Assembly: GCA_944391685.1 (NCBI GenBank)
Contig: CALXUM010000002.1
Coordinates: forward strand, 1 to 64,000
Direction: 5' to 3'
Source: an uncultured Alphaproteobacteria bacterium
GTDB lineage: Bacteria; Pseudomonadota; Alphaproteobacteria; RF32; CAG-239
Length of the DNA: 64,000 nucleotides
Every line of letters begins with the position of its first letter. Position 1 is the stretch's first letter. The notes under the pieces are model-generated. The model was not told where the DNA came from. It was given only the letters and a program-made list of their open reading frames with translations, and searched no databases. The position numbers and the translations under genes were made by a program. This document shows positions 7,612 to 16,381 of this stretch, piece by piece.

Positions 7612-10228
7612 ACCGGACAAACTACTTCAATCCAGCTTAATTAAACTGGCATTTTCGCTGGTTGCTTTAACCGTGTCAATAATACTGTTTTTTCTATATC
7701 CTCAATATTATATATATCTCATCTCCAGTACTGTTATTATCACTTGTTGGTCACTGCTCTTAACCATAAAAACCCTAAGTGCAGGAGAAGCTGCAATCAG
7801 TTATGGAGGATTCGCCAATGAAATTATTCGTAATGATTTTAAAATTAAGTGTATAGAAAATAACTCAGGAGAAACAATAATTCAAAATGATGCAGCCAAA
7901 GAGCTTCTAAAAGGACAAAAAGTCTTAAATTTTTTGGAACAACACTTAGCTGAAGGAAATTTGAATAAGGCTTCTTTTTATCGCTTACAAAATGCTTGTA
8001 AAAATTTATCATCAGAAAAAGATATCGTTGCTTTAATTTTAAGAGACAATAAAGAACAAAAATTTAACGATATTGAGTGGTACGAAATAAGCTTAAAACC
8101 AATATATTTAAAAAAGCCCAACATATTTGATGGCCCGTTTTCAATTAAACGTATCAAAAAAGAAACCTATCTCTATTGGAGTCTAAATAACATTACGGCT
8201 CAAAAAAATATGGAAAATATTTTTAAAGAAGAATGCTCCTCATTACACGACTTTTTAGATTATTTACCGGTAGGGCTTTACACTACCGACAAAGATTACA
8301 GAATTGATTATGTTAACAAACAAATGACAGATTTTTTGGGATTTGAACCAGATAGCATTTCCGGTAAATTCCTTGGTGATTTTTTAGCCAGCAACTCACC
8401 CCTCCCCATCAAGAGCGATTTCTGGCAAGGTAATTTATATTTTGTTGATAAAGAGAATAATGTTTCTGAAGCTGTAGTTTTCCAAACCAGCTACCGAGAA
8501 AATCAACAAATAAAAAATCGAGGTGTAGTAGTCAACCAACTTCCCACACCGGCAGATTTAAAAAAACAAATTGAACAATCCCAAGATCAAATAAATTGGC
8601 TTTTTAATAATTCTCCTGTTGGTATCATTTTTTGCGATGTCTATGGTAAAATAATACGAGCCAATTCCACGGCAACCGCATTTCTAAGCAAAACGCCGGA
8701 CATTACAGAAAGCAACATATTCAATTTTATAAATGAAGAAGATCGAACATCTCTTAAAAAAAGTTTTGAACAAGTTCACAATGGCAAAGTAGAAACCATC
8801 GCTCAAGAAATTCACTTAGGCAATATTAACAGACCATCATCAGCCACTCTTTATATTGGCTCAATGAAACACCTGCACTCTTCACACAAAAATCCAGGAA
8901 ATGGATTCGTAATTTATTTAATTGATGTAACTAAACAAAAAAATCTAGAAATTCAATTTGCTCAAGCCCAAAAAATGCAAGCAGTAGGACAACTTGCAGG
9001 AGGTGTTGCTCATGACTTTAACAACCTTTTAACCGCCATGATCGGCTTCACGGATTTACTTTTACAACGTCATGGCGTTGGTGATCCTTCTTTTGCAGAT
9101 TTAATACAAATCAAACAAAACGCTAATCGAGCAGCTGGTTTAGTCCGCCAACTTTTAGCTTTTTCACGCAAACAGCCTTTGCAACCCAAACTCATAGACA
9201 TTACCGAAAATTTTGCCGAACTTAATCATATGTTGAAAAGAATTTTAGGTGAACAAATCAACTTAAAATTTCACCATGGTTCTGATTTAGGCTATGTCAG
9301 AGTTGACCCTGTACAATTCTCTCAGGTTATTATTAACTTAGCGGTTAATGCTAAAGATGCCATGAACGGAAACGGTACTCTAACTATATCAACTCGCACT
9401 GATATTTTAGCAGAACCTTTCCAATTTGGTGATGATATTATTAAACCGGGAGAATTTGTGGTTATTGATGTAAAAGATAATGGCTGTGGTATTCCTCCTG
9501 AAAATATTGGTAGAATTTTTGATCCGTTTTTCTCTACCAAAGAAAATATTGTAGGTTCAGGAACAGGCTTAGGGTTAGCAATGGTATATGGTATCGTTCG
9601 CCAAACCGAAGGTTTTATCAAGGTCAACAGTAAAGTCGGCAGCGGCACTACGTTTTCTATTCATCTACCTCGTTTTGAAAACAATGATGAAGAAGTAAAA
9701 AATATTGACGATAAAGAAGTTATCACCGGTAAAGACGGCTCACCAATTCTTGAAGTACGAGAAAAAATAAACACTCCGCTTAACATTAATCAAAAAATAA
9801 TCGTCGGGCTTAATGTATCTAATGCTATTGACCGTTCACATGCCACTGCAGGAAAAGATAATACAGCTAGAATTTTATTTGTTGAAGATGAAGATTCGGT
9901 ACGTACTTTTGCCAGCCGTGCCCTCAAGAAAAAAGGCTATGATGTTATAAGTTGCAATTCAGCCGAAAATGCTCTTGAACAAATTGAAAAAGATCAAAAC
10001 TTTGATATGTTGTTAACTGATATGGTCATGCCCGGAATGAGCGGAGCCGAATTAACCAAAATAATCAAGAACAAAATTCCTTCAATCAAAGTTATTCTCG
10101 CCTCAGGATATTCGGAAGAAATTGTCCGCCAAGAGCTTGATAATTTTGCCGATTTTGATTTTATCACCAAACCATATAGTCTTGGTGACTTGACAGCTAA
10201 AGTTTTTGATGTCTTAAATAAGAAATAA
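7583..10228 (+). CDS. cckA: CckA hybrid histidine kinase, cell-cycle control
   Basis: 881-residue hybrid kinase/phosphatase at the head of the CtrA phosphorelay. In order: two membrane helices near the N-terminus (about 20-65), two PAS-like regions (from about 225 and 340), a HisKA domain with the phosphorylated histidine in GGVAHDFNNLL (His477), an HATPase_c domain (DNGCGIP, GTGLGLAM) and a C-terminal receiver with acceptor Asp813. This architecture and the HDFNNLL box are characteristic of CckA. ChpT and CtrA are not in the window. The start at 7583 lies inside flhB with GAGGT 8 bases upstream; a TTG at 7577 is also open but too close to that site. Confidence 0.92.
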   Translation: MLCSSKINNRPDKLLQSSLIKLAFSLVALTVSIILFFLYPQYYIYLISSTVIITCWSLLLTIKTLSAGEAAISYGGFANEIIRNDFKIKCIENNSGETIIQNDAAKELLKGQKVLNFLEQHLAEGNLNKASFYRLQNACKNLSSEKDIVALILRDNKEQKFNDIEWYEISLKPIYLKKPNIFDGPFSIKRIKKETYLYWSLNNITAQKNMENIFKEECSSLHDFLDYLPVGLYTTDKDYRIDYVNKQMTDFLGFEPDSISGKFLGDFLASNSPLPIKSDFWQGNLYFVDKENNVSEAVVFQTSYRENQQIKNRGVVVNQLPTPADLKKQIEQSQDQINWLFNNSPVGIIFCDVYGKIIRANSTATAFLSKTPDITESNIFNFINEEDRTSLKKSFEQVHNGKVETIAQEIHLGNINRPSSATLYIGSMKHLHSSHKNPGNGFVIYLIDVTKQKNLEIQFAQAQKMQAVGQLAGGVAHDFNNLLTAMIGFTDLLLQRHGVGDPSFADLIQIKQNANRAAGLVRQLLAFSRKQPLQPKLIDITENFAELNHMLKRILGEQINLKFHHGSDLGYVRVDPVQFSQVIINLAVNAKDAMNGNGTLTISTRTDILAEPFQFGDDIIKPGEFVVIDVKDNGCGIPPENIGRIFDPFFSTKENIVGSGTGLGLAMVYGIVRQTEGFIKVNSKVGSGTTFSIHLPRFENNDEEVKNIDDKEVITGKDGSPILEVREKINTPLNINQKIIVGLNVSNAIDRSHATAGKDNTARILFVEDEDSVRTFASRALKKKGYDVISCNSAENALEQIEKDQNFDMLLTDMVMPGMSGAELTKIIKNKIPSIKVILASGYSEEIVRQELDNFADFDFITKPYSLGDLTAKVFDVLNKK

Positions 10229-10229
10229 A

Positions 10230-10958
10230 ATGACAAATAAAAATAACATATCACAACTTGCTCTTGATTTTCCGCATCGTCCCAGCCTCGGCCGAGATGA
10301 CTTTTTAGTTGCCGCAAACAATCAAGATGCTGTTTCAATGGTTGAAAGCTGGCCGATGTGGCCTTTTTTTGCTATTTGCATTTACGGCCCGTCAGGTTGC
10401 GGCAAAACCCATCTTGCTAATGTATTTGCCAACAACATATCAAATTTAACCAATTATCCTTATCGTATACCTTTTATCAGGGCGGCACAGCTTAACCTGG
10501 AAAACATCCATGAATTGTTTGCTCAAAACAAATGTTTGGTGGTAGAAGATTTAGAAAATCTGCAAAACCAAGAAGCTTTGTTTCATTTATATAACATGTA
10601 TAGAGATGAGGGCGGTAATATCTTATTTACATCGGAATTAGCCCCTGCCCGTCTGAATTTTTCTTTGCCTGACCTTCGCTCGCGAATAAACATTGTGCCT
10701 GCGGTAGAAATCAAAGAACCTGATGATGATTTGTTATCGGCTTTGTTGGTAAAATTATTTTCAGACCGCCAAATCATGCCTTCTCCAGAGCTCATAAACT
10801 ATCTTTTAGCCAACATGCAGCGTTCATTTGCTTATGCCATAAAATTAGTCGCTGAAATCGACAATATATCCTTATCCCGCAAAAGAGCGGTAAATTTAAA
10901 CATCGCCAAAGAAGCTTTAGCCTCTCTGAATGACGATTCGCAAGGAAATTTATTTTAA
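10230..10958 (+). CDS. hdaA: HdaA, DnaA-related regulator of replication initiation
   Basis: 242-residue AAA+ protein related to the ATPase part of DnaA but without its C-terminal DNA-binding domain. The N-terminal QLALDF (9-14) is a beta-clamp-binding motif, and Walker A is GPSGCGKT (53-60). With the loaded clamp, HdaA stimulates ATP hydrolysis by DnaA and prevents re-initiation. It starts one base after the cckA stop, with no obvious ribosome-binding site, so translational coupling is likely. Confidence 0.88.
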   Translation: MTNKNNISQLALDFPHRPSLGRDDFLVAANNQDAVSMVESWPMWPFFAICIYGPSGCGKTHLANVFANNISNLTNYPYRIPFIRAAQLNLENIHELFAQNKCLVVEDLENLQNQEALFHLYNMYRDEGGNILFTSELAPARLNFSLPDLRSRINIVPAVEIKEPDDDLLSALLVKLFSDRQIMPSPELINYLLANMQRSFAYAIKLVAEIDNISLSRKRAVNLNIAKEALASLNDDSQGNLF

Positions 10959-10973
10959 TCACGCTTTAAATAC

Positions 10974-11002
10974 TTGACTATTATTATATATAGATATATA
11001 AC
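10974..11002 (+). promoter_or_regulatory. Candidate sigma-70 promoter with a palindrome over the -10 region
   Basis: TTGACT (10974-10979) is separated by 17 bases from TATAAC (10997-11002). A perfect 14-bp palindrome, AACTATATATAGTT (11000-11013), overlaps the end of the -10 box and could be an operator. It lies just upstream of the unknown gene at 11037. Confidence 0.5.
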
Positions 11003-11036
11003 TATATATAGTTATTGTAATATATGGAGATTCGCT

Positions 11037-11612
11037 ATGGATAAAGCTAAAAGTGTAAAAGAATTTGTTGAACGCATAGATGCTAGCAAAAAAGTAAATC
11101 CCAAAGATCTTTCCTCCGATCAGGATTTAACCATTGCCATTATGAACCTTATTTCAATTGAGGAGCATCTGGTTTTCTCTGGAGCCAAAACCGGCAAAAA
11201 CTCTTTTTATGATTTGATTGAAGAAGTTCGTGAACTGCGTAAAACTTTAATGCAAAAAGTTATTCCAGAATATGAAGGCGAAGTTTGGTGCATATCCAAA
11301 CACTTGCTTGCATCTTCCATGCGTCTTATGGAAGTTGGTACCAAACAACAATCCTTAGGACACAAAAAAGAAGCTTATACATTGTTTAACCAAGCCTATG
11401 AATTATATTGCCTTTTCTGGGGCTTAAACATGAACATGCTAAACATTTCCGATGTAAAATGGGTTGAAGATAAGATGGATGACATCAAAAAAATATCTGC
11501 CAAAATAGCACAAACACCAACCATAAAAGAAGAAGCCCCAAAAGAAAAAATGGGTGCTTTGGCCAAGATGAAAGCCTTTGTCCGCAAAGCTGTTGATTGC
11601 TGTATAGAATAA
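11037..11612 (+). CDS. Unrecognised 191-residue cytosolic helical protein
   Basis: I do not recognise this protein. It has no signal peptide or membrane segment, is predicted to be largely helical, and ends in a basic tail after a Pro/Glu/Lys linker (about 160-175) that leads to a short helical stretch with a Cys-Cys-Ile-Glu end. The start at 11037 follows a GGAGA ribosome-binding site; the frame is open back to 10974 but that region is the promoter. The helical middle could be a TPR-like repeat region, which I could not confirm. It is followed 10 bases later by a thiol-motif lipoprotein gene, and the two may be co-transcribed. Confidence 0.7.
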   Translation: MDKAKSVKEFVERIDASKKVNPKDLSSDQDLTIAIMNLISIEEHLVFSGAKTGKNSFYDLIEEVRELRKTLMQKVIPEYEGEVWCISKHLLASSMRLMEVGTKQQSLGHKKEAYTLFNQAYELYCLFWGLNMNMLNISDVKWVEDKMDDIKKISAKIAQTPTIKEEAPKEKMGALAKMKAFVRKAVDCCIE

Positions 11613-11622
11613 GGAAAAATAT

Positions 11623-11967
11623 ATGAAAAAATTTTTATATATATTGATTGCGATATTCACTTGTTTTGCTTGTTCCCAACAAAATGATATTTTGGATCCT
11701 GAGAAAATATATTTCTTTTACTCAGACAGCTGTTCTCATTGTCACGACGCACTTGCCTTTATTGACAAAGAATATCCCAACCTTGAACTGACAATGGTAA
11801 ACGTAGCATCTCCTAAAGGTCAAAATATGCTTTTCAGTTGTGCTCGCAAATTTAAACTTGGTTCTCAAATTGGCACTCCTCTATTTTGTACCGAAAACGA
11901 CTACCTAATGGGTTGGTCGGAAGAATATATTCCAAAGTTCAAAGAATTGGTTGCCTCTTACAAATAA
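11623..11967 (+). CDS. Small exported thioredoxin-fold protein, CSHC motif
   Basis: 114 residues. An N-terminal hydrophobic segment ends at Cys17 in TCFAC, which is a possible though imperfect lipobox, so the protein may be a lipoprotein. The remainder looks like a small thioredoxin/glutaredoxin fold: a beta strand, then C37-S-H-C40, a helix (DALAFIDKEY), and a region near IGTPLFC that could be the cis-Pro loop. A CxxC site suggests disulfide or thiol redox work in the periplasm. Two further cysteines (about 69 and 83) are present. The next gene begins 13 bases after this stop. Confidence 0.6.
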   Translation: MKKFLYILIAIFTCFACSQQNDILDPEKIYFFYSDSCSHCHDALAFIDKEYPNLELTMVNVASPKGQNMLFSCARKFKLGSQIGTPLFCTENDYLMGWSEEYIPKFKELVASYK

Positions 11968-11980
11968 AGCGAAAATTGTC

Positions 11981-12616
11981 ATGTCCAATTCCCTGCCGCC
12001 TGAAATAATGAAAAAAGCTACCAAAGGCATCAGCTATATCGCTCACCCATTACGGTTGCGTATCCTCGAGTTTCTGGATGTTAACGGAGCCTCATCTGTT
12101 TCAGCAATCACTAAAGCTATGAATGAAGAACAAGTTATTGTTTCTCAAAGCCTAAAAAAATTACGTGATGCCGGATTAGTAAAAACCGAGCGGCGGGGAT
12201 TGTTTATATATTACAAAATTTTTGAAGAATATCCTGCCAGTATCTTCACTTGTATTCGCAAACTTTTCGGTTATATGACCAACAACTTTTATTTTTTATC
12301 TGAAGACTATAAATCCTTTCTACCTAAAGACTATACAACAATGGTAGCCAATCAAATAAAGCTTTTTGCTAATTATGATAAGATGAGGATTCTCGAACAT
12401 CTTCTTCTCAATGGAGAAAGTAATGTTTCAGATATTATAAAAGCACTTCAAAGCACCCAGCTTAAAATATCTCAATACTTAAAACGTCTTCGCGACGATG
12501 GTTTTGTAACCAGTCGCCGCAAAGGACGTTTTATATTTTATGAAATAACTCCAGGAGTTCACAAAACTGCTCTTCAATGCATTCATAAAAGATATGCAAA
12601 ACTTCACGATCTTTAG
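11981..12616 (+). CDS. Two-headed ArsR-type winged-helix regulator
   Basis: 211 residues containing two homologous winged-helix units in tandem. Each has a helix with R-[IL]-x-x-L (about residues 20-95 and 130-205), a recognition helix with SQSLKKLR or SQYLKRLR, and a wing with RR-x-G-x-FIYY or RRKGRFIFYE. ArsR proteins normally act as dimers of one unit; here both half-sites could be read by one chain. The metal-binding ELCVCD box is missing in both units, so any signal is not the classical one. I chose the ATG at 11981; a TTG at 11951 is also open but lies inside the upstream gene. It converges on the flavodoxin gene with a 4-base overlap. Confidence 0.7.
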   Translation: MSNSLPPEIMKKATKGISYIAHPLRLRILEFLDVNGASSVSAITKAMNEEQVIVSQSLKKLRDAGLVKTERRGLFIYYKIFEEYPASIFTCIRKLFGYMTNNFYFLSEDYKSFLPKDYTTMVANQIKLFANYDKMRILEHLLLNGESNVSDIIKALQSTQLKISQYLKRLRDDGFVTSRRKGRFIFYEITPGVHKTALQCIHKRYAKLHDL

Positions 12617-13230
12617 AGTCTGTTTAACCAAGATGCAATTTTATTATCAACCTGATCATCATATTTTTCAGGCATATTATTAAATGATGCCGATTCTAAA
12701 ATTTTTGCATTCTTGGCATATTTGGCAAAATCTTCAAAAAAGCTTCCATAATTACTTCCCTGAGTTGAAAAAGGAACCACTTTCTTTCCCTTAAAATCCA
12801 TTTGCTCCAAAAAAGAGAAACCTGGAGTAGCTATGGTATACCACCATACAGGAGCACCGACAAATATAATATCATAATTATCTATTCTCGGCATTTCCCC
12901 TTCAAGTTTAGGAAAATTTTTATCCTTAAGTTGCTTTTTCACCTGCATATAAAAATATGGTTTTGCATCAATTTTTTCTAAGGTTTTAATTTCATACATA
13001 TCAGCATTGGTAAATTTTTTAATTCTTTCTGCAATATCTTTAGTATGACCGGTTAAAGAATAATATATAACTAAAACTTTGCCCAAAGGCTTAACGTTAA
13101 CGACCTCTTTTTCCGAATATTGTGACATTTCTTTTTTATTTTTTTGTGCCACTCTAAACAAATGGAAACCACCGACCAAAAGACCAATAACTATGGCTGC
13201 AGCTATAAAGTACAAAAAATATTTAAGCAT
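12613..13230 (-). CDS. Membrane-anchored flavodoxin-family protein
   Basis: 205 residues. One N-terminal membrane helix (about 3-25) is followed by a flavodoxin-like domain. The phosphate-binding loop of the flavin site is YYSLTGHT (around 55-62), and later loops include GAPVWWYTIATPG and STQGSNYGSF. Flavodoxins carry FMN and shuttle electrons; the N-terminal anchor would hold this one at the membrane. A GGGAGAA ribosome-binding site precedes the ATG. The gene converges with the ArsR-type regulator, overlapping it by 4 bases. Which protein donates electrons to it is not visible. Confidence 0.75.
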   Translation of the reverse strand: MLKYFLYFIAAAIVIGLLVGGFHLFRVAQKNKKEMSQYSEKEVVNVKPLGKVLVIYYSLTGHTKDIAERIKKFTNADMYEIKTLEKIDAKPYFYMQVKKQLKDKNFPKLEGEMPRIDNYDIIFVGAPVWWYTIATPGFSFLEQMDFKGKKVVPFSTQGSNYGSFFEDFAKYAKNAKILESASFNNMPEKYDDQVDNKIASWLNRL

Positions 13231-13294
13231 AATTTTTCTCCCTTAAAAAAACAAATATATTCTAAAAATGATAAATATAAAGTCAAGAAATATA

Positions 13295-13327
13295 AAAAGA
13301 AAAGGCCTTCTTCAAGAAGACCTTTTT
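13295..13327 (-). terminator. Probable terminator of tRNA-Met
   Basis: An inverted repeat (AAAGG...CCTTT around a CTTCT/AGAAG stem) lies just downstream of tRNA-Met on the minus strand, followed by a T-rich run (TTTTCTTTTT). It lies between the tRNA and the flavodoxin gene. Confidence 0.55.
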
Positions 13328-13330
13328 AAC

Positions 13331-13407
13331 TGGTAGCGAGGGGGGGATTCGAACCCTCGACACGCGGATTATGATTCCGCTGCTCTAACCAACTGAGCTA
13401 CCCCGCC
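13331..13407 (-). tRNA. tRNA-Met (CAT), elongator type
   Basis: The minus strand folds as a full cloverleaf with an encoded CCA and anticodon CAT in the loop ATCATAA. The acceptor stem starts with G1 paired to U72, the D-arm is of the elongator type, and the anticodon arm matches alphaproteobacterial elongator Met genes. A tRNA-Ile with lysidine-modified CAT cannot be formally excluded. Confidence 0.88.
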
Positions 13408-13532
13408 AACAAAATTCTCGTATTTAATAATATTTATCAAATCATTTGTCAATAACTTTTTCAATCAAACATTTAAATTTACAAAATCAATATTAAATTT
13501 TTTCAAAATTTTTATTTTTAATAAGGAACATC

Positions 13533-15872
13533 ATGAAAAAATATTTTATTTGCTTCTCTTTTTTAGTTTTAAGCTCAACCGCTAAAGCTTCTATATGGGA
13601 CATTCCTGCAAGGACGACAAGTACAGGAGGTAACGTTTATTTAACCCAAAATGTTTATGGTACAGCAATTAATTACACCGTTACTGGGACACAAAACATT
13701 CAAAATGGAGGCCTTGCTCAAAACAGCACCATTTATTCAGGCGGGGCCCAAAATGTTGAGGCAGGAGGTCGGTCAGAAAACACTCACATTTTATATAACG
13801 GTAATCAATATATTTACGGGACCTCAATTTCCTCTACCGTTGATCGCAGCGGACGCATTTATGTATTTAGCGGCGGTAATGCTTATAACAGTATTGTTAA
13901 CGGAGGACAAATTTCCGTTTCATCCGGAGCAACCAGCTATAACACCCAAGTAAATTCAGGATATCAATATATATACGGAACAGATCAAAATTCCACCTTA
14001 AACAGCGGAGCAACTCAATTAATCCGCAGTGGAGGAACCGCAATATCAACAACAATTAATACAAATGCCAAGCAACAAATTGAATCCGGAGCTTATGCAA
14101 ACGGAAGCATTGTTAACGGAGGTTCCGTAACCATTGATGGAACAGCTGACGATTTGACTTTAAATTCAGGCATAGTAACAAGTCAATCTGACGGAATTAT
14201 TAACAATTCAATTGTTAATGGCGGTTCCTTATCTATTTCAGGAGATGCAAATAACATAACTCAAAATTCGGGAAACCTTTACGGATACTCACAAAGCATT
14301 ATTGATAATCTTTCTGTAAACGGTGGCTATACTTCTATCTACGGAAGTGTTACCGATTTAGCACTTAATTCCGGAGAAGTTTACGCTCGTTCTGGAAGTA
14401 ATTTTATTAATCCTGTCATAAATGGTGGTATTTTTGATATAACTGAATCTGAAATAGACGACCTAACTGTTAACAATGGCAACGTATACGCTAATGAAGG
14501 GACTTCAATTAACACCCTATCAATATATGGAGGAAACACTACTTTATATGAAGGAGTTTCATTAACCGGAGACACTATTGTAGATAATGGAAATTTAACA
14601 TTATATGCCACACAAAATTTTAGCAACCTAACCCTCAACAACGGAACCATAATAAGTCAAGATGCAAGTAATTCCTCTGCCATTTCTATTAACAATCTTA
14701 GCGGCAACGGAAAATTTTATTTAACCAGCAACTTAACTGATGATTTATCTGATCATTTACAAATATCAAAAGGGAGTGGAACTTACGGCATAGCTCTACA
14801 TGATTACAGTTATGGCGGCTCCCTACCCGATAAAATAAGCATTATAAATACTCCTGACGATGACCAAAACTTTTATCTTATCGGTGGTGCCGTTGATATT
14901 GGAGCTTATCAATATAATCTACTTCATGAAAATAATGAATGGATATTACAGCGAAGTTTTAATAATACCGAGAGTGCAACAATTGCTAAAAATACATACA
15001 GCTCTCTAGCTACTATTTTTTATTCCCATTTACAAAACTTAAACACCCGTTTGGGAGAAGTACGTTTTAATAAATCATCAGGTCTTTGGATAAGAGGTTT
15101 TGGCAACAATTCACGTATTCGTCATGATGACATGACTAAAACCAAAATAAATACTGTTGGCTCTCAATTTGGATATGATCAACTTATTAAACAAAATATA
15201 ATTTATAAGTGGTTGGTAGGTATCTACGGAACTATATCCCAAAGCCGTGATAAATTTGAATTTACAGGTAACGGTGATATAAACACTTATTCAACCGGCC
15301 TTTATTCCACCATGTTTAGCAATAACGGATACTATCTTGATATTGTCGGAGCGTATTACTACAGTCGTCAAGACATAACTTCTTACACTCCTGCAGGCAT
15401 GCCAGTTCAAGGAAAATATAATCTTAATGCTTGGTCCATATCTGCTGAAAGCGGTCGCCGTTTCAGATTCGATAATGGCGTTTTTCTTGAACCCCAAGCC
15501 CAAATTCAATACATGGATTTAGGAGATATAAGCTATCGCACCAACTTTAATACTCTTGTCAAAGGTTATGATTTTAACGCAACCCTAGGACGTTTAGGGA
15601 TAATGGGTGGCAAAGAATTCACCATCAAAGATATTCCGATTGAAGTCTTCTTAAAAATAAGTTTGCTTCATGACTTTGATCATAAAAGTAAAGTTAGTGT
15701 TGCTGACTATATATTCACCGAAAATAATGCCGACACCACTTGGCAATTCGGAGCGGGATTTAATGCCGCAATAAATTCCAAAGCATCATCATATTTTAAT
15801 ATATCTACAACAACATCTTCTGACGTTAGCATTCCCTTAAACATAAATTTAGGATTACGAGTAGATTTTTAA
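13533..15872 (+). CDS. AIDA-type autotransporter adhesin
   Basis: 779 residues with three parts. A Sec signal peptide (ends near Ala19). A passenger (about 25-450) built of short glycine- and asparagine-rich repeats with the NGG...SG pattern seen in AIDA-I and similar beta-helix proteins. A C-terminal translocator barrel (about 515-779) ending in Phe preceded by the alternating pattern LGLRVD, as BAM substrates require. The role is probably adhesion or autoaggregation on the cell surface; the target is unknown. The protein stands alone, with a tRNA-Met on the left and a YgiW-like gene on the right. The repetitive passenger is a place where copy number could vary between strains. Confidence 0.85.
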   Translation: MKKYFICFSFLVLSSTAKASIWDIPARTTSTGGNVYLTQNVYGTAINYTVTGTQNIQNGGLAQNSTIYSGGAQNVEAGGRSENTHILYNGNQYIYGTSISSTVDRSGRIYVFSGGNAYNSIVNGGQISVSSGATSYNTQVNSGYQYIYGTDQNSTLNSGATQLIRSGGTAISTTINTNAKQQIESGAYANGSIVNGGSVTIDGTADDLTLNSGIVTSQSDGIINNSIVNGGSLSISGDANNITQNSGNLYGYSQSIIDNLSVNGGYTSIYGSVTDLALNSGEVYARSGSNFINPVINGGIFDITESEIDDLTVNNGNVYANEGTSINTLSIYGGNTTLYEGVSLTGDTIVDNGNLTLYATQNFSNLTLNNGTIISQDASNSSAISINNLSGNGKFYLTSNLTDDLSDHLQISKGSGTYGIALHDYSYGGSLPDKISIINTPDDDQNFYLIGGAVDIGAYQYNLLHENNEWILQRSFNNTESATIAKNTYSSLATIFYSHLQNLNTRLGEVRFNKSSGLWIRGFGNNSRIRHDDMTKTKINTVGSQFGYDQLIKQNIIYKWLVGIYGTISQSRDKFEFTGNGDINTYSTGLYSTMFSNNGYYLDIVGAYYYSRQDITSYTPAGMPVQGKYNLNAWSISAESGRRFRFDNGVFLEPQAQIQYMDLGDISYRTNFNTLVKGYDFNATLGRLGIMGGKEFTIKDIPIEVFLKISLLHDFDHKSKVSVADYIFTENNADTTWQFGAGFNAAINSKASSYFNISTTTSSDVSIPLNINLGLRVDF

Positions 15873-15956
15873 AATAAAAAATATTTTAATACTACAAAGC
15901 AAAAAAAATACTAATATATAAACAGCGATTGCTAACTTAATTTTTAGGAGAAAAAC

Positions 15957-16322
15957 ATGAAACAGATTACTTTAGTTTGTGCATTAGTAGCATCAGCATT
16001 AATTTTCAGCTCTCAAGCAATTGCTAAAAATAAACATAAAGGAGGCTTTATGGCTCCCCAAAGCCAAATTATTACCGTTGAACAAGCAAACGGAATGGAT
16101 GATGAAGCTTTTGTTATGTTAAAAGGAAATATTAGTAAAGCTCTCGGTAATGAAATGTATATGTTTACCGATTCTACAGGTGATATTGTTGTTGAAATTG
16201 ACGATGATGATTGGAACGGACAAAATATCAGCCCTGAAGATGTTGTAATCATCACCGGTGAAGTTGACAAAGGTTTAACCAATGTTGAAATAGATGTTGA
16301 TGAAATTTCTTTGGCTCAATAA
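15957..16322 (+). CDS. YgiW/YdeI-family (BOF) periplasmic protein
   Basis: 121 residues with a signal peptide ending near AIA (residue 23). The mature part has the bacterial OB-fold of the YgiW/YdeI/NirD family: VMLKGNISKALGNEMYMFTDSTG then VVEIDDDDW, ending with the DVVIITGEVDK strand. Family members in enterobacteria are tied to oxidative and cation stress tolerance; the exact ligand is unknown. A good ribosome-binding site (TTTTTAGGAG) lies upstream. A strong terminator follows at 16334, so it is likely a single-gene unit. Confidence 0.8.
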   Translation: MKQITLVCALVASALIFSSQAIAKNKHKGGFMAPQSQIITVEQANGMDDEAFVMLKGNISKALGNEMYMFTDSTGDIVVEIDDDDWNGQNISPEDVVIITGEVDKGLTNVEIDVDEISLAQ

Positions 16323-16333
16323 ATAAAAATTAG

Positions 16334-16369
16334 GCTGCCCGTTTTTATAAATAGGCAGCCGCCTTTTTA
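16334..16369 (+). terminator. Rho-independent terminator after the YgiW-like gene
   Basis: A 7-bp perfect stem (GGCTGCC/GGCAGCC) with a 14-base loop is followed by GCC and a run of T. Confidence 0.75.
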
Positions 16370-16381
16370 GAAAGGAACAAT

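Noticed and set aside
13144..13329. 61-codon plus-strand frame antisense to the flavodoxin start
   Set aside because: Lysine-rich antisense reading of the flavodoxin gene and tRNA terminator; no support.
13331..13407. Reading this tRNA as tRNA-Ile with a lysidine CAT anticodon
   Set aside because: The arms resemble alphaproteobacterial elongator tRNA-Met more closely.
14381..14650. Antisense frames in the autotransporter repeats
   Set aside because: Repeats of low complexity give open frames on both strands by chance.
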